Shown: positions 34,901-37,598 of the stretch, one piece after another | Layout: each line of letters opens with the position of its first letter | Numbering within the stretch: the first letter of the stretch is position 1 | DNA from: Flabesymbios commensalis | Taxonomy: Eukaryota > Annelida > Polychaeta > Terebellida > Flabelligeridae | Length of the DNA stretch: 64,000 nt | Assembly (NCBI GenBank): GCA_964017125.1 | Contig: OZ024903.1 | Coordinates: 66,715,201-66,779,200, forward strand | Reading direction: 5' to 3' | Program-made: the position numbers and the translations under genes | The notes under the pieces: generated by a model | Seen by the model: only the letters and a program-made list of their open reading frames with translations | What the model was told of the DNA's origin: nothing | Databases searched by the model: none

Positions 34901-37598
34901 ATGAAATACGAAAACTACACGACCATGACGATCAGAGTAATAAAGTTAGATTACTTAGTTCAGAGAGTAGGCAGTAATATAAACATATACCTGTATACAG
35001 TTATAAATATTATTGGAGTTTCCACAGTATAATGACTATATATCTCGGGATAGATCGTCATACACTACCGACATAAACTAAGGTTTATTCTTCAGCAGGC
35101 CATTATACTATAGCCACCAGACAAGGCTTCACGGCAGGTGTTGAATATGCCATTCAGCTATACGATAGACAAACACTAAGAGAGCCTGCCCGATACAAAT
35201 TGTATATTGTCAATACCAATATTAAGGAGGCTCTATCAAATCCCCTTGCCGAATTACTAAGTCAGGTGATTTACATGGCGGTGGTGAACGAGTTTGTCTG
35301 TATTTTGTTTAACTGTGTTATTACACCTTCGTAATTATTCACTTAAAACACGTGTTAGCCATTAATTTTAAATTATCTAAAAGTCATCATTTCTGTACCA
35401 CATTTGAAGCTGAATTTGATCATCTGACAATGCTTTCTAATATTTAGTTATACAGCACACCTCGCACGTACGGTACTCTGAATATCGGATTTCTGTGTAG
35501 TCTCCAGGATTCTCCAGGATTTATTTCAAGTTCAAAATTGACTCATTATTCTCAAATCACCCATTAACATGATTGTACCTGATAGATTACGAGGAATACA
35601 AAAACGACACAACAATCTAATTTCCCCCTACTCTGCTATCAGCGGTCTTGTGTTTTATCGCCATCCTGTGATCACGCCAAGATATGCAATGACTGTCACT
35701 CCGGAGTTTGCGGGTTCGTCACCCCGCTCTGGTGTTCAGGTTTCAAAGAAACAACATCCCCCGCCCACTCGCAAAGACTCAGTGTTGTGTGTGACCGAAA
35801 GAGCGACTCAGAATATGATCGACAAAACATACCATTTTATAGACATATATCAGTATATACCGTTACTTATAGTCTGCCGCATAAATGTCATTCGCAGGAC
35901 ACAAAAATGCCAACGTATCGTCTGAGCAGCAAAATGTGTATAAATAAAAATTGTCTGTGTGAGCGTGATCCTTGGTCCCAGTCCTTAACATTTAACCCTT
36001 TCACCGCCGGTCCCGAACATAATCGGTTTTTCATTTTTTATTAGCACATTAAGTACTACATTTCAAACATGTTGAAGATAAAATGTGACATTAATCAGCA
36101 AGATTTGAAAACAGTTGACCTCCATTTTGTTAAATCTGAATAATTTTCACTCACTTGAAGTTGTGGATCGCGTCAGCGAGACACAACTTCAAGTGGGTGA
36201 AAATTCAGATTGAGTAATTTGGCGGTCAAAGGGTTAAGCGGCGAAATATTTTTATACAAACCATAGACTAGAGACAAAAAGTTTTTTCAATTTGAAATCA
36301 TCATAAATGTCTTAGTTAGCTCGTTGCGCTTCATTTAAATACAGGTCTATGTTATGAGTCTACTGGCATTATAAATATTTTACCCTTTCAGTGCGGGGAA
36401 CCACTTTAGATATCAGATTCTGACGTCTTGGAAGTCGATCCACGCGCTGTAAGGGTTAACGGAATCCTTCTACTTCACATTTTCACGGTTTAAGAGGCAT
36501 TAACCCTTTAACCGCCAAAGTTTTCAATTGGAATTTTCACCCACTTGAAGTTGTGTCTCGCTGACGCGATCCACAACTTCAAGTGAGTGAAAATTGTTTC
36601 AGATTTGATAAAAAGGAGGTCAACTCGTTTAAAATATTCCTAATTGAGGGCACATTTTATCTTTGCCATGTTTGAAAAGTAGTACTTAATATGGTAGTAA
36701 AAAATGACAAAACCCGAATATATTCGGTACCGGCGGTTAAAGTGCTAATCGCGTCTGTAGTCGTTATTAACTTTTTAATATTTTGTCCCTCAAACAAGAA
36801 CAATTTGGAAGCAGAAATCAGCATTAAACTTAGGCTACTAGATAGCCATATGTTTTGATTCAAACTGCAAATGTAAGTATTTTTTACACACTTGAAGTTG
36901 TGGGACGCGGCAGCGAGACACAACTTTCAATGGGGATACAACATTAAATTTGATAATGTGGCGCTTCAACATGTTTAACCCTTTAACCGCCGGTACCGAT
37001 TATACTCGTTTTCTACATTTTTTATTAGCACTTTCCCCTACCAGCTTTCAAACATATTGAAGATAGAATGTGTCATTATTCATCAAGATTTGAAAATAGT
37101 CCACATCCATTTTGCCAAATCTGAATAATTTTCACTCATTAGAAGTTGTGGATCGCGTCAGCGAGACACAACTTCAAGTGGGTGAAAATTTCAATTGAAT
37201 AATTTGGCGGTTAAAGGGTTAAGCTTTGTCCTGTTATGTCCGCATTATATATACTGTATACGTTGTGAAGCTAGTTTCAAATCAAATAACTCGATTTAGA
37301 AGAATATGGTTATATTTTTGTCATTTAGCAATTCCAGCTTCAAATGAATGAAAAAACATTTAATAAAGCCAACGGTTGATACATCCAGTTCAACCATTAC
37401 GTCCAAAATTATAATGAAACTGTAGAGAATTGTACGCTCAGGTACAATAATTCAAATCACAGTTTAGTTTATCAAAATTGAAAAAAAAATTGGTGGACAT
37501 ACTTTTGCACTTACCCTTGGCGGGTTGCTGTGATTTCTTGGCATACGGTGCAAGCAAACGTTGTTTCTTTTTTTCATACCCCTTCTGTGTGATATCTC
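1872..37598 (-). CDS. DIP2: DIP2 (disco-interacting protein 2 homolog), partial, 12 exons
   Basis: Twelve minus-strand exons, all bounded by GT-AG, join into about 470 codons with consistent phase at every junction. In order: a DMAP1-binding domain segment (GDITQKGYEKK, then SRRAHRRLTREDNRYHS and EIRTEAVMQALAMNKKQ), a Ser/Gln/Gly-rich linker with a polyglutamine run, the GGKVSVKIQQLLNTLKRPKR segment, and the start of the first adenylate-forming domain (ALVYPNNDP, AFYGCL, VVPVPIEVP). These blocks are diagnostic of the DIP2 family, which pairs an N-terminal DMAP1-binding domain with two fatty-acyl-AMP-ligase-like domains and has about 1,500 residues in vertebrates. The family is linked to lipid (diacylglycerol) metabolism and neuronal development. 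The start codon exon is not seen, and the C-terminus lies beyond the left edge. Family identity is certain. The paralogue cannot be assigned, and invertebrates usually have one copy. The polyQ tract and the large first introns stand out. Confidence 0.96.
1983..2636. other. DIP2 intron
   Basis: AT-rich intronic sequence of 654 bp. Nothing else recognised. Confidence 0.7.
2637..2728 (-). CDS. DIP2: DIP2 exon k: adenylate-forming domain 1, K-KIAYNLL block
   Basis: 92 bp with acceptor TCACAG and donor GTGAAT. It encodes KLLSRTHKIAYNLLNKVG and continues to GDPGVKAADR. It matches the GKL-SRS-KVA-LL-K and V-GDR region of the family and joins VALVYPNNDP in phase 0. Confidence 0.95.
3011..3134 (-). 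CDS. DIP2: DIP2 exon j: start of adenylate-forming domain 1
   Basis: 124 bp with acceptor TTGTAG and donor GTTAGT. It encodes IPSGLPRNLEAAVQRYG, continuing to VLDQNGKPTISLSYG(G). It corresponds to the P-SLEAALQRWG and NGKP-Y-LTYGK blocks of DIP2. Confidence 0.95.
3135..3718. other. DIP2 intron
   Basis: 584 bp intron. A plus-strand open frame beginning at 3459 runs across the opposite strand of the exon at 3719 and is a shadow. Nothing else recognised. Confidence 0.7.
3719..3792 (-). CDS. DIP2: DIP2 exon i: PNAPKPEG segment
   Basis: 74 bp with acceptor TTTAG and donor GTAAGT. It encodes (A)PSVDPNAPKPEGSTITPASG followed by EQLI. The DPN-PKPEG motif is conserved in DIP2. It ends in phase 0. 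Confidence 0.95.
3793..4173. other. DIP2 intron
   Basis: 381 bp AT-rich intron with nothing further recognised. Confidence 0.7.
4174..4231 (-). CDS. DIP2: DIP2 exon h: RPKR-PL-EFF block
   Basis: 58 bp with acceptor AACAG and donor GTATAG. It encodes RPKRKPLNEFFVEEDEELQ(A), directly continuing NTLK of the previous exon as in all DIP2 proteins. It starts in phase 0 and ends with one base. Confidence 0.96.
4232..4793. other. DIP2 intron
   Basis: 562 bp AT-rich intron with nothing further recognised. Confidence 0.7.
4794..4852 (-). CDS. DIP2: DIP2 exon g: conserved GGKVS-KIQQLLNTLK block
   Basis: 59 bp with acceptor TTTCAG and donor GTAAGT. It encodes PRSGGKVSVKIQQLLNTLK, one of the most conserved DIP2 blocks, leading into the first adenylate-forming domain. 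It starts by completing an Ile codon and ends in phase 0. Confidence 0.96.
5190..5726 (-). mobile_element. 5'-truncated L2/CR1-like LINE, C-terminal end and 3' tail
   Basis: The minus-strand translation contains EKDIARLQLVQNCLARVV, LHCLPVKFCIHFKICT, and VPRVKTKTGSRAFSISGPAL. This is the familiar C-terminal region of the reverse-transcriptase protein of L2/CR1-type non-LTR retrotransposons. The 3' UTR follows, with GGATATAGGCGCTATAGAAG and an ATTG repeat tail at 5190-5211, the usual end style of these elements. The copy stops abruptly at about 5726, where an ACAAGAG-type repeat begins. It lies in the DIP2 intron between exons f and g, in the same orientation as the gene. Only the last part of the element is present, so it is dead. 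Confidence 0.85.
5728..5852. repeat. ACAAGAG-headed repeat, copy 1
   Basis: Begins ACAAGAG, then a small inverted repeat (AGCGCTGACGCT), then ATATCCCCCGCC, and continues AATAAAGTCAATAACAGCC with TAGGTCAAAGGTCAG and GGCACATCTACACACCCT. The same order recurs at 32846-33290, and the head alone recurs at 51182. Family unknown. Confidence 0.6.
5868..6074. repeat. Dispersed repeat with palindromic end, copy 1
   Basis: About 200 bp shared with 36258-36460 (TTGAAATCATC, AATGTCTTAGTTA, TATGTTATGGGTCTACTG, TTTATAAATATTT, AGTGYGGGGA). At 6005-6054 it contains a hairpin with GTCTTTAGAC/GTCTAAAGAC arms around repeated CTGACGTCT. It ends 53 bp before the polyglutamine exon on the donor side. Probably a MITE. 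Confidence 0.55.
6127..6354 (-). CDS. DIP2: DIP2 exon f: polyglutamine exon
   Basis: 228 bp with acceptor TTCCAG and donor GTATGT. It encodes QQVGQPPDLTSSASV, then four Gln, Leu, nineteen Gln, Leu and three Gln, then GDRLYQNASHAHAQSVRVSH and GVTDMDS(I). The Gln tract (6224-6307) mixes CAA and CAG codons. The flanking GQPPDLTSS and DRLY motifs fit DIP2. Class 1-1. Opposite-strand open frames rich in Val/Ala over this tract are shadows of the repeat. Confidence 0.94.
6224..6307 (-). repeat. DIP2: Coding CAA/CAG repeat (polyglutamine)
   Basis: In-frame run of 26 Gln codons interrupted by two Leu codons (CTA and CTG, each one change from a Gln codon). CAA and CAG are mixed, so the tract is not a pure trinucleotide array and should be fairly stable. 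Confidence 0.95.
6355..7041. other. DIP2 intron
   Basis: 687 bp AT-rich intron with nothing else recognised. Confidence 0.7.
7042..7104 (-). CDS. DIP2: DIP2 exon e: short linker exon
   Basis: 63 bp encoding (Y)GAPGSALADVIQIAQGGGTH(S). The donor is GTAAGC. The acceptor (TCAATAG) has a weak pyrimidine tract. Phase agrees with both neighbours: the CAG-T end of the exon at 9718 gives TAT, and the final T joins CA of the next exon to give TCA. Class 1-1. It is the shortest exon and the one least certain from motif content alone. Confidence 0.85.
7319..7348. repeat. Short perfect hairpin, GGTA loop
   Basis: TTATCTGCCACTT then GGTA then AAGTGGCAGATAA: a 13-bp perfect stem with a 4-nt loop of GNNA type. 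The stem shares TCTGCC/GGCAGA with the hairpin at 9406-9467. Confidence 0.7.
8037..8125. repeat. Family-1 hairpin element, eroded copy
   Basis: Starts CAGCAAACACAAAAG and contains ATGTTGATCTAATGTTGG, paired with GATGTTGGCCAACA and AACATCAGGTCAA. The outer right end is lost. Confidence 0.5.
9406..9467. repeat. 62-bp hairpin (TTGGATAT...ATATCCAA)
   Basis: Left arm TTGGATATGAAAGGGTGTAT pairs with ATACACCTTTTTATATCCAA. The inner stem is CTGCC/GGCAG around a loop of about 12 nt. A 22-bp piece identical to the left arm occurs alone at 46270-46291. Confidence 0.75.
9718..9975 (-). CDS. DIP2: DIP2 exon d: Ser/Gln/Asp-rich disordered linker
   Basis: 258 bp with acceptor TTTCAG and donor GTAAGT. It starts (D)SSSDDDSIFDEDQSRYRHG, runs through a GGGSSHQQHQQQQ stretch and a serine-rich stretch, and ends DLDMLKGTRPQ(Y). 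Low-complexity composition suggests an intrinsically disordered linker between the DMAP1-binding and adenylate-forming domains. The acidic SSSDDDS patch has a counterpart after the DMAP1-binding domain in other DIP2 proteins. Class 1-1. Confidence 0.93.
9976..11278. other. DIP2 intron
   Basis: 1.3 kb AT-rich intron. The plus-strand open frame at 10695-10916 has no recognisable features. No repeats found. Confidence 0.65.
11279..11449 (-). CDS. DIP2: DIP2 exon c: end of the DMAP1-binding domain
   Basis: 171 bp with acceptor TTATAG and donor GTAAAC. It encodes (E)IRTEAVMQALAMNKKQSMA followed by PMSSKRTSAVYSPLRR and a Gly/Ala-rich tail. TEAVQAALA-like and PMPSKR-like blocks are conserved in DIP2. 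The exon is locally GC-rich compared with its introns and is class 1-1. Confidence 0.95.
11898..12010. mobile_element. Family-2-like hairpin MITE, CCACTACA type, eroded
   Basis: Starts TTAACTCTTTAAAGTCTG. The hairpin CATCTTCATTCATGATCCAC / GTAGTGGATGAAGAT is centred on GAATTGCTGTCATAATTC, whose loop on the minus strand is GACA. The same type recurs, better preserved, at 46682-46931. Confidence 0.55.
12640..13440. repeat. Degenerate array of TGACCTTGAC...GGTCAAGGTCA units
   Basis: TGACCTTGACAAACAGG (13084), TGTGACCTTGAAAAATAGG (13258) and TGTGACCTTGACAAATAGG (13378) head successive similar units. Each unit includes a block like AGATCACTG-TTAT, AATACAATTGTAGTTGAGA and TTTTTTTCCTTTAT. Related units lie at 12822 (GGTCAAGGTCACC) and about 12990 (CTTGACCTTGAG). 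Each unit brings paired TCAAGGTCA-type half-sites. It lies in the DIP2 intron between exons b and c. Confidence 0.65.
12832..12971. mobile_element. hAT-like MITE with 8-bp target duplication
   Basis: 140 bp with terminal inverted repeats AGTGTTCAATACAG / CTGTATTGAACACT. It is flanked flush on both sides by AGGTCACC (12824-12831 and 12972-12979), an 8-bp duplication as expected for hAT-type insertion. It sits inside the TGACCTTGAC repeat array. A second copy is at 23595-23730. Confidence 0.8.
14384..14492. mobile_element. Family-1 hairpin element (109 bp), GTA loop
   Basis: CCCAGCAAGCAC at the left and GTGTTTGCTGGG at the right, with long arms (TGAACCAATGCTGA... / ...CAGCATTGGTTCA) and core CGTCGTAGACG. 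It lies 119 bp beyond the donor of DIP2 exon b. It is a non-autonomous palindromic element with no coding capacity. Confidence 0.85.
14612..14701 (-). CDS. DIP2: DIP2 exon b: basic segment of the DMAP1-binding domain
   Basis: 90 bp with acceptor TTGCAG and donor GTACCC. It encodes NVQAQPSPSTAASRRAHRR followed by LTREDNRYHS. The RR-HRRLTREDNRYHS stretch is conserved in DIP2 proteins. The exon is class 1-1, so skipping it keeps the frame. It lies between two family-1 hairpin elements, at 14384-14492 and 14777-14860. Confidence 0.95.
14777..14860. mobile_element. Family-1 hairpin element, right end lost, GTA loop
   Basis: CCCAGCAAACACGGGACG left end, GGTTCAATGTCGGGCCAGCG arm, core CGTCGTAGACG, then the matching arm GACCAACATTGAACCTGCAT, after which similarity stops. 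It lies 75 bp upstream of DIP2 exon b. Confidence 0.8.
14861..15832. other. Intronic sequence, nothing recognised
   Basis: AT-rich DIP2 intron with no defensible gene or repeat. Confidence 0.55.
15833..15930. mobile_element. Family-2-like hairpin MITE, AAGCTGAAATTGC type
   Basis: Starts GCAACCCTTTAAGTGC, resembling the family-2 end AACCCTTTAA. Hairpin 15876-15919: CATATGAAGCTGAAATTGC, TGAC, GCAATTTTCAGCTTCAAATG. On the minus strand the loop is GTCA closed by C-G. A second copy of this type is at 54190-54395. Confidence 0.6.
15931..17040. other. Intronic sequence, no recognised gene
   Basis: AT-rich. A 145-codon minus-strand open frame (16446-16883) has no recognisable domain and is probably chance. 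Near 16950 there is an ATT/ATC-rich simple stretch. Confidence 0.5.
17041..17326. other. CpG-rich patch with recurring TTCGCGTTGG
   Basis: An island of CG-rich sequence in AT-rich surroundings. TTCGCGTTGG-like words recur near 17073, 17193, 17245 and 17316, just before the 17-bp minisatellite that repeats a very similar word. No coding signal is convincing. Confidence 0.5.
17327..17467 (+). repeat. 17-bp minisatellite (GTGTGTTTTGCGCGTTG)n
   Basis: About eight tandem units of GTGTGTTTTGCGCGTTG with a few substitutions and one unit of 16 bp. Open frames in several phases over this tract are repeat artefacts. Confidence 0.9.
17617..17725. mobile_element. Family-1 hairpin element (109 bp), GTA loop on minus
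   Basis: CCCAGCAAAAACAAGGCG left end, GAACCAATGTTGGATTAATG arm, core CGTCTACGACG, right arm ACCAACATTGAACCACCATT, end GCGTTTGGTGGG. Some arm mismatches, so it is older than the neighbour at 17764. Confidence 0.8.
17764..17870. mobile_element. Family-1 hairpin element, GAA loop, well preserved
   Basis: CCAGCAAACACGGGGCATTC left and GAATGTCCCGTGTTTGCTGG right. The arms GATGCTGTTTCAATGTTG / CAACATTGAAACAGCATT match almost perfectly, with core CCGTCGAAGACGG. It starts 38 bp after the previous family-1 copy ends, yet its arms have a different sequence. Confidence 0.88.
17871..18697. other. Intronic sequence of mixed composition
   Basis: Less AT-rich than its surroundings (17880-18250), with no recognisable exon. 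It could be conserved regulatory sequence, but the window alone cannot show this. Confidence 0.4.
18698..18795. mobile_element. Family-1 hairpin element, ACATTTGTA subtype, eroded
   Basis: CCCAGCAAACCCAAAACATT left, TGTTATACAAATGTTTTGAG right, core GTCGAATACG (GAA loop with a damaged stem). Same arm subtype as the copies at 46052 and 48052. Confidence 0.7.
18796..19187. other. Intronic sequence, nothing recognised
   Basis: About 390 bp of unremarkable sequence before the palindrome at 19188. Confidence 0.5.
19188..19299. repeat. Long near-perfect palindrome (40-bp arms, no loop)
   Basis: Arms 19206-19245 and 19246-19285 (AAGTTACGATATATCGTAGG ... GGTCGAGATGG / CCATCTCGACC ...) match with one mismatch and no spacer. 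They are flanked by CCGTATTCT / AGAATACGG. A similar GTATTCTC-GAGTACAAGTTACG motif occurs at 60411-60456, so this is probably a foldback MITE. Confidence 0.85.
19300..20817. other. Intronic sequence, nothing recognised
   Basis: No gene or well-defined repeat seen. 19620-19700 has the look of a dispersed repeat fragment but no partner in this window. Confidence 0.45.
20818..20970. mobile_element. Family-2 hairpin MITE, right part
   Basis: Hairpin TTTTCACCAACTTGTAGTTG ... TCTTCAAGTGGGTGAAAA with tip GGCTACCGCG (GGTA loop on minus). It then runs TCGGCTAATAAGACAAATT, CGATTATAGTCGTG, GGCGTTAAAAGGGTTAT at the right end. It belongs to the subfamily with AGCACGACTATAATCGG-type ends (compare 22094 and 41158). 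The left end is not recognised. Confidence 0.65.
21470..21491. repeat. (TA)n microsatellite
   Basis: Uninterrupted TA dinucleotides followed by GGCCTA. Confidence 0.9.
21743..21895. mobile_element. MITE-like element with TACGCCTCCGT ends
   Basis: TACGCCTCCGTTCAGA at the left and TCTGACGGAGGCATA at the right form imperfect terminal inverted repeats of about 14 bp. The interior is a GACGGAT/GACAGACGCAC simple-repeat tract. Confidence 0.55.
22094..22345. mobile_element. Family-2 MITE, AAGCACGACTAGTCGG subfamily
   Basis: Starts TTAACCCTTTAAGCGCCAAG, then GACTAGTCGGTTTTAATCCG and TTTTATTAAGC. A different internal hairpin occupies 22251-22341 (TTTTTTTCAGGATA ... TATCCTGAAAAAAA). The right terminus is not clear. 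Confidence 0.55.
22346..22889. other. Intronic sequence, small direct repeats only
   Basis: CATGTTGTCAAAGT occurs twice (about 22372 and 22391). Otherwise nothing recognised. Confidence 0.5.
22890..22998. mobile_element. Family-1 hairpin element (109 bp), GAA loop
   Basis: CCCAGCAAACACGAGACGC left and ATCTCGTGTTTTCTGGG right. Arms GACCCAATGTTGTTTTGATG / CATCAAAACAACATTGGGTC are perfectly paired, with core CGTCGAAGACG. A young copy. Confidence 0.9.
22999..23594. other. Intronic sequence, nothing recognised
   Basis: AT-rich, with no supportable feature. Confidence 0.5.
23595..23730. mobile_element. hAT-like MITE, second copy
   Basis: Shares ends (AGTGATCAATACAG / CTGTATTGAACACC) and interior (GAGCGCACTGTTTAATAGAA, GTCCCATCCACCTGCCAA, GGACAATTGTTCCATAGAAA) with 12832-12971. 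No clear target duplication remains. Confidence 0.75.
23798..23893. mobile_element. Family-1 hairpin element, GAA loop on minus
   Basis: CAGCAAACACGTTGGATTAA left, GGTTCAACGTCTATTGTTTG right, core CGTCTTCGACG. The left arm is shorter than usual. Confidence 0.75.
23906..23994. mobile_element. Family-1 hairpin element, core deleted
   Basis: CCCAGCAAACAGGATACATT / AATGTCTCGTGTTTGCAGGG ends with GACCCGATG / CATCGGGTT arms. The central CGTC...GACG tip is missing. It lies 13 bp from the previous copy. Confidence 0.75.
23995..25103. other. Intronic sequence, nothing recognised
   Basis: AT-rich intron with no supportable feature. Confidence 0.5.
25104..25132. repeat. C-tract and CA microsatellite
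   Basis: About 14 consecutive C followed by ACCCACACACACACAC. Confidence 0.9.
25133..26396. other. Intronic sequence, nothing recognised
   Basis: AT-rich. Short open frames here have no recognisable content. Confidence 0.5.
26537..26645. mobile_element. Family-1 hairpin element (109 bp), GTA loop
   Basis: CTCAGCAAACACGATACG left, GGCGTGTGCTGGG right. Arms TTGAACCGATGTCAGATTAA / TTAATCTAACATTGGTTCAA, core CGTCGTAGACGATGG. An eroded relative precedes it at about 26397-26480. Confidence 0.88.
26901..26933. repeat. 11-bp tandem repeat
   Basis: ACAGTTCGTAT repeated about three times, followed by a small TTCGTGT/ACACGAA inverted repeat. Confidence 0.8.
27112..27203. repeat. Family-1 hairpin element, eroded
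   Basis: CGTTGAACCAATGTTGTGTT paired with AGCAGCATTGGTTCAACGTA. The tip has decayed (CCTCGTAAAAGG) and the outer ends are damaged. Confidence 0.6.
27607..27774. mobile_element. MITE-like element with GGAATAATTTGTC ends
   Basis: GGAATAATTTGTC (27607-27619) and GACAAATTATTCC (27762-27774) are perfect 13-bp inverted repeats 142 bp apart. Inside are repeated GTAGCA and ACTGCT-type words. No coding capacity. Confidence 0.65.
27775..28158. other. Intronic sequence, nothing recognised
   Basis: AT-rich, with no supportable feature. Confidence 0.5.
28159..28384. mobile_element. Family-2 hairpin MITE, GATA loop, ends eroded
   Basis: Hairpin 28185-28247: ACACACTTGAAGTTGTG ... CACAACTTCAAGTGTGT with tip TCGCGATAGCGA. 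The outer ends are only weakly similar to AACCCTTTAAG. Confidence 0.7.
28385..29248. other. Intronic sequence, nothing recognised
   Basis: Very AT-rich. Open frames here are compositional. Confidence 0.5.
29249..29494 (+). mobile_element. Family-2 hairpin MITE (246 bp), GTCA loop
   Basis: Left end CTAACACTTTAACCGCCGG, hairpin CACTCACTTGAAGTTGTG ... CACAACTTCAAGTAAGTG with tip CGCGTCAGCG, right end GGCGGTTAAAAGGTTAA. It has the exact 246-bp length typical of the subfamily. Confidence 0.85.
29827..29915. mobile_element. Family-1-like hairpin, unusual tip
   Basis: CCCAGCCGACGCTGTCTAAA ... TGAGACAGCGTCGAATGAGC with a GGGCCAGCG / CGCTGGCCC stem and a 7-nt tip (ACTCTGG) instead of the usual GNA loop. 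Its length and ends differ from the 109-bp type. Confidence 0.6.
30378..30617. mobile_element. Family-2 hairpin MITE, GGTA loop on minus
   Basis: Left end eroded but retains AACGACGATAGTCGTC and TTTTATTAGCCGACC. Hairpin TTTCAACCACTTGAAGTTGT ... ACAACTTCAAGTGGGTGAAA with tip CGCTACCGCG. Right end AGAGGGTTAA. Confidence 0.75.
30853..30962. mobile_element. Family-1 hairpin element (110 bp), GTA loop on minus
   Basis: CCCGAGAAAACACGACACAT left, GTGTGTCCCGTTTGCAGGG right. Arms CTACCCATTGTTTGACCAAT / AGGACAAACATTGGGTAG, core CGTCTACGACG. Its arm sequence is private to this copy. Confidence 0.85.
31169..31290. mobile_element. Family-2 hairpin MITE, eroded, GGTA loop
   Basis: CCAACCCTTTAAGCACTACT left end. 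Hairpin GACTTGAAGTTGTGGGTC / CAACTTTAAGTGGATG with tip CGTGGTAGCG and an insertion in the right arm. Confidence 0.6.
31500..31860. repeat. Dispersed repeat fragment with poly-C tracts
   Basis: Contains GGTTTTCTGGAGGCCCTTTT (related to GGTTTCCTGGAGGCCCTTCT at 21953), C9 tracts and GCTCGCTTCGCTCGC, a word common in invertebrate dispersed repeats. Open frames are compositional. Confidence 0.5.
31861..32845. other. Intronic sequence, nothing recognised
   Basis: No supportable feature. Confidence 0.5.
32846..33290. repeat. ACAAGAG-headed repeat, copy 2, with internal tandem duplication
   Basis: ACAAGAGCGCTGGCGCCAAC head, then ATATCCCACGCC. Two successive units (from about 32877 and 33062) each carry AATTAAAGTCAATAAT, CCTCAAAATCA, GGCACATCTACAC-like and GCAATRYGAAAACAATC blocks and a TATCGTCCGG end. 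It finishes CACGGACGGACAGACGCAC. Same family as 5728-5852. Confidence 0.65.
33291..34120. other. Intronic sequence, one family-1 remnant
   Basis: Eroded family-1 right arm near 33917-33971 (ACACTGTTTCACTGTGTCGCG, TTTACTGGGT). Otherwise nothing recognised. Confidence 0.5.
34121..34240. mobile_element. Family-2 hairpin MITE remnant with single-base tip
   Basis: TTACCCTTTAGGG end. Hairpin 34154-34216 has 31-bp arms (ATTTTCAGTCACTTGAATTT ... ) with one mismatch and a single unpaired A at the centre (GATCGCGG A CCGCGATC). It lacks the GNNA tip seen elsewhere. Confidence 0.75.
34241..35991. other. Intronic sequence, nothing recognised
   Basis: AT-rich. The plus-strand open frames at 35569-36044 show no conserved motif, and the downstream one runs into a MITE. 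Confidence 0.5.
35992..36237 (+). mobile_element. Family-2 hairpin MITE (246 bp), GTCA loop
   Basis: TTAACCCTTTCACCGCCGG left, GGCGGTCAAAGGGTTAA right. Hairpin CACTCACTTGAAGTTGTGG ... ACACAACTTCAAGTGGGTG with tip CGCGTCAGCG. First member of a near-continuous block of elements ending at 37222. Confidence 0.9.
36258..36460. repeat. Dispersed repeat, copy 2
   Basis: Partner of 5868-6074. Includes TTGAAATCATCATAAATG, GTCTTAGTTAGCTCGTT, and CCCTTTCAGTGCGGGG ... CGCTGTAAGGG ends, with TTCTGACGTCTTGG inside. Confidence 0.6.
36500..36748 (-). mobile_element. Family-2 hairpin MITE, reverse orientation, GTCA loop
   Basis: TTAACCCTTTAACCGCCAAA left, CCGGCGGTTAAAGTGCTAA right. Hairpin CACCCACTTGAAGTTGTGTC ... 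CACAACTTCAAGTGAGTG with tip CGCTGACGCG. Oriented opposite to its neighbours at 35992 and 36975. Confidence 0.9.
36749..36974. mobile_element. Family-2 hairpin MITE, GGCA loop
   Basis: Follows directly after the previous element. It carries TCGCGTCTGTAGTCGTTAT, a hairpin TACACACTTGAAGTTGTGGG / CACAACTTTCAATGGGGATA with tip CGCGGCAGCG, and ends GTGGCGCTTCAACATG. The right end abuts the next element. More diverged than its neighbours. Confidence 0.7.
36975..37222 (+). mobile_element. Family-2 hairpin MITE (248 bp), GTCA loop
   Basis: TTAACCCTTTAACCGCCGGT left and GGCGGTTAAAGGGTTAA right are perfect 17-bp inverted ends including TTAA. Hairpin TTTTCACTCATTAGAAGTTG ... CAACTTCAAGTGGGTGAAAA with tip CGCGTCAGCG. 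Best example of the family's termini. It lies about 290 bp upstream of DIP2 exon a. Confidence 0.92.
37223..37514. other. DIP2 intron just downstream of exon a
   Basis: AT-rich. GCAATTCCAGCTTCAAATGA at 37328 looks like one arm of the hairpin type at 15876 and 54311. Confidence 0.5.
37515..37598 (-). CDS. DIP2: DIP2 exon a: start of the DMAP1-binding domain
   Basis: 84 bp with acceptor TTACAG and donor GTAAGT. It encodes (G)DITQKGYEKKKQRLLAPYAKKSQQPAK(G). GDITQKGYEKK is the hallmark of the N-terminal DMAP1-binding domain of DIP2. The exon begins with two bases that complete a Gly codon, so at least one coding exon lies upstream (to the right). It ends with one base of the next codon (class 1-1). 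About 290 bp upstream is a block of piggyBac-like MITEs. Confidence 0.95.
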
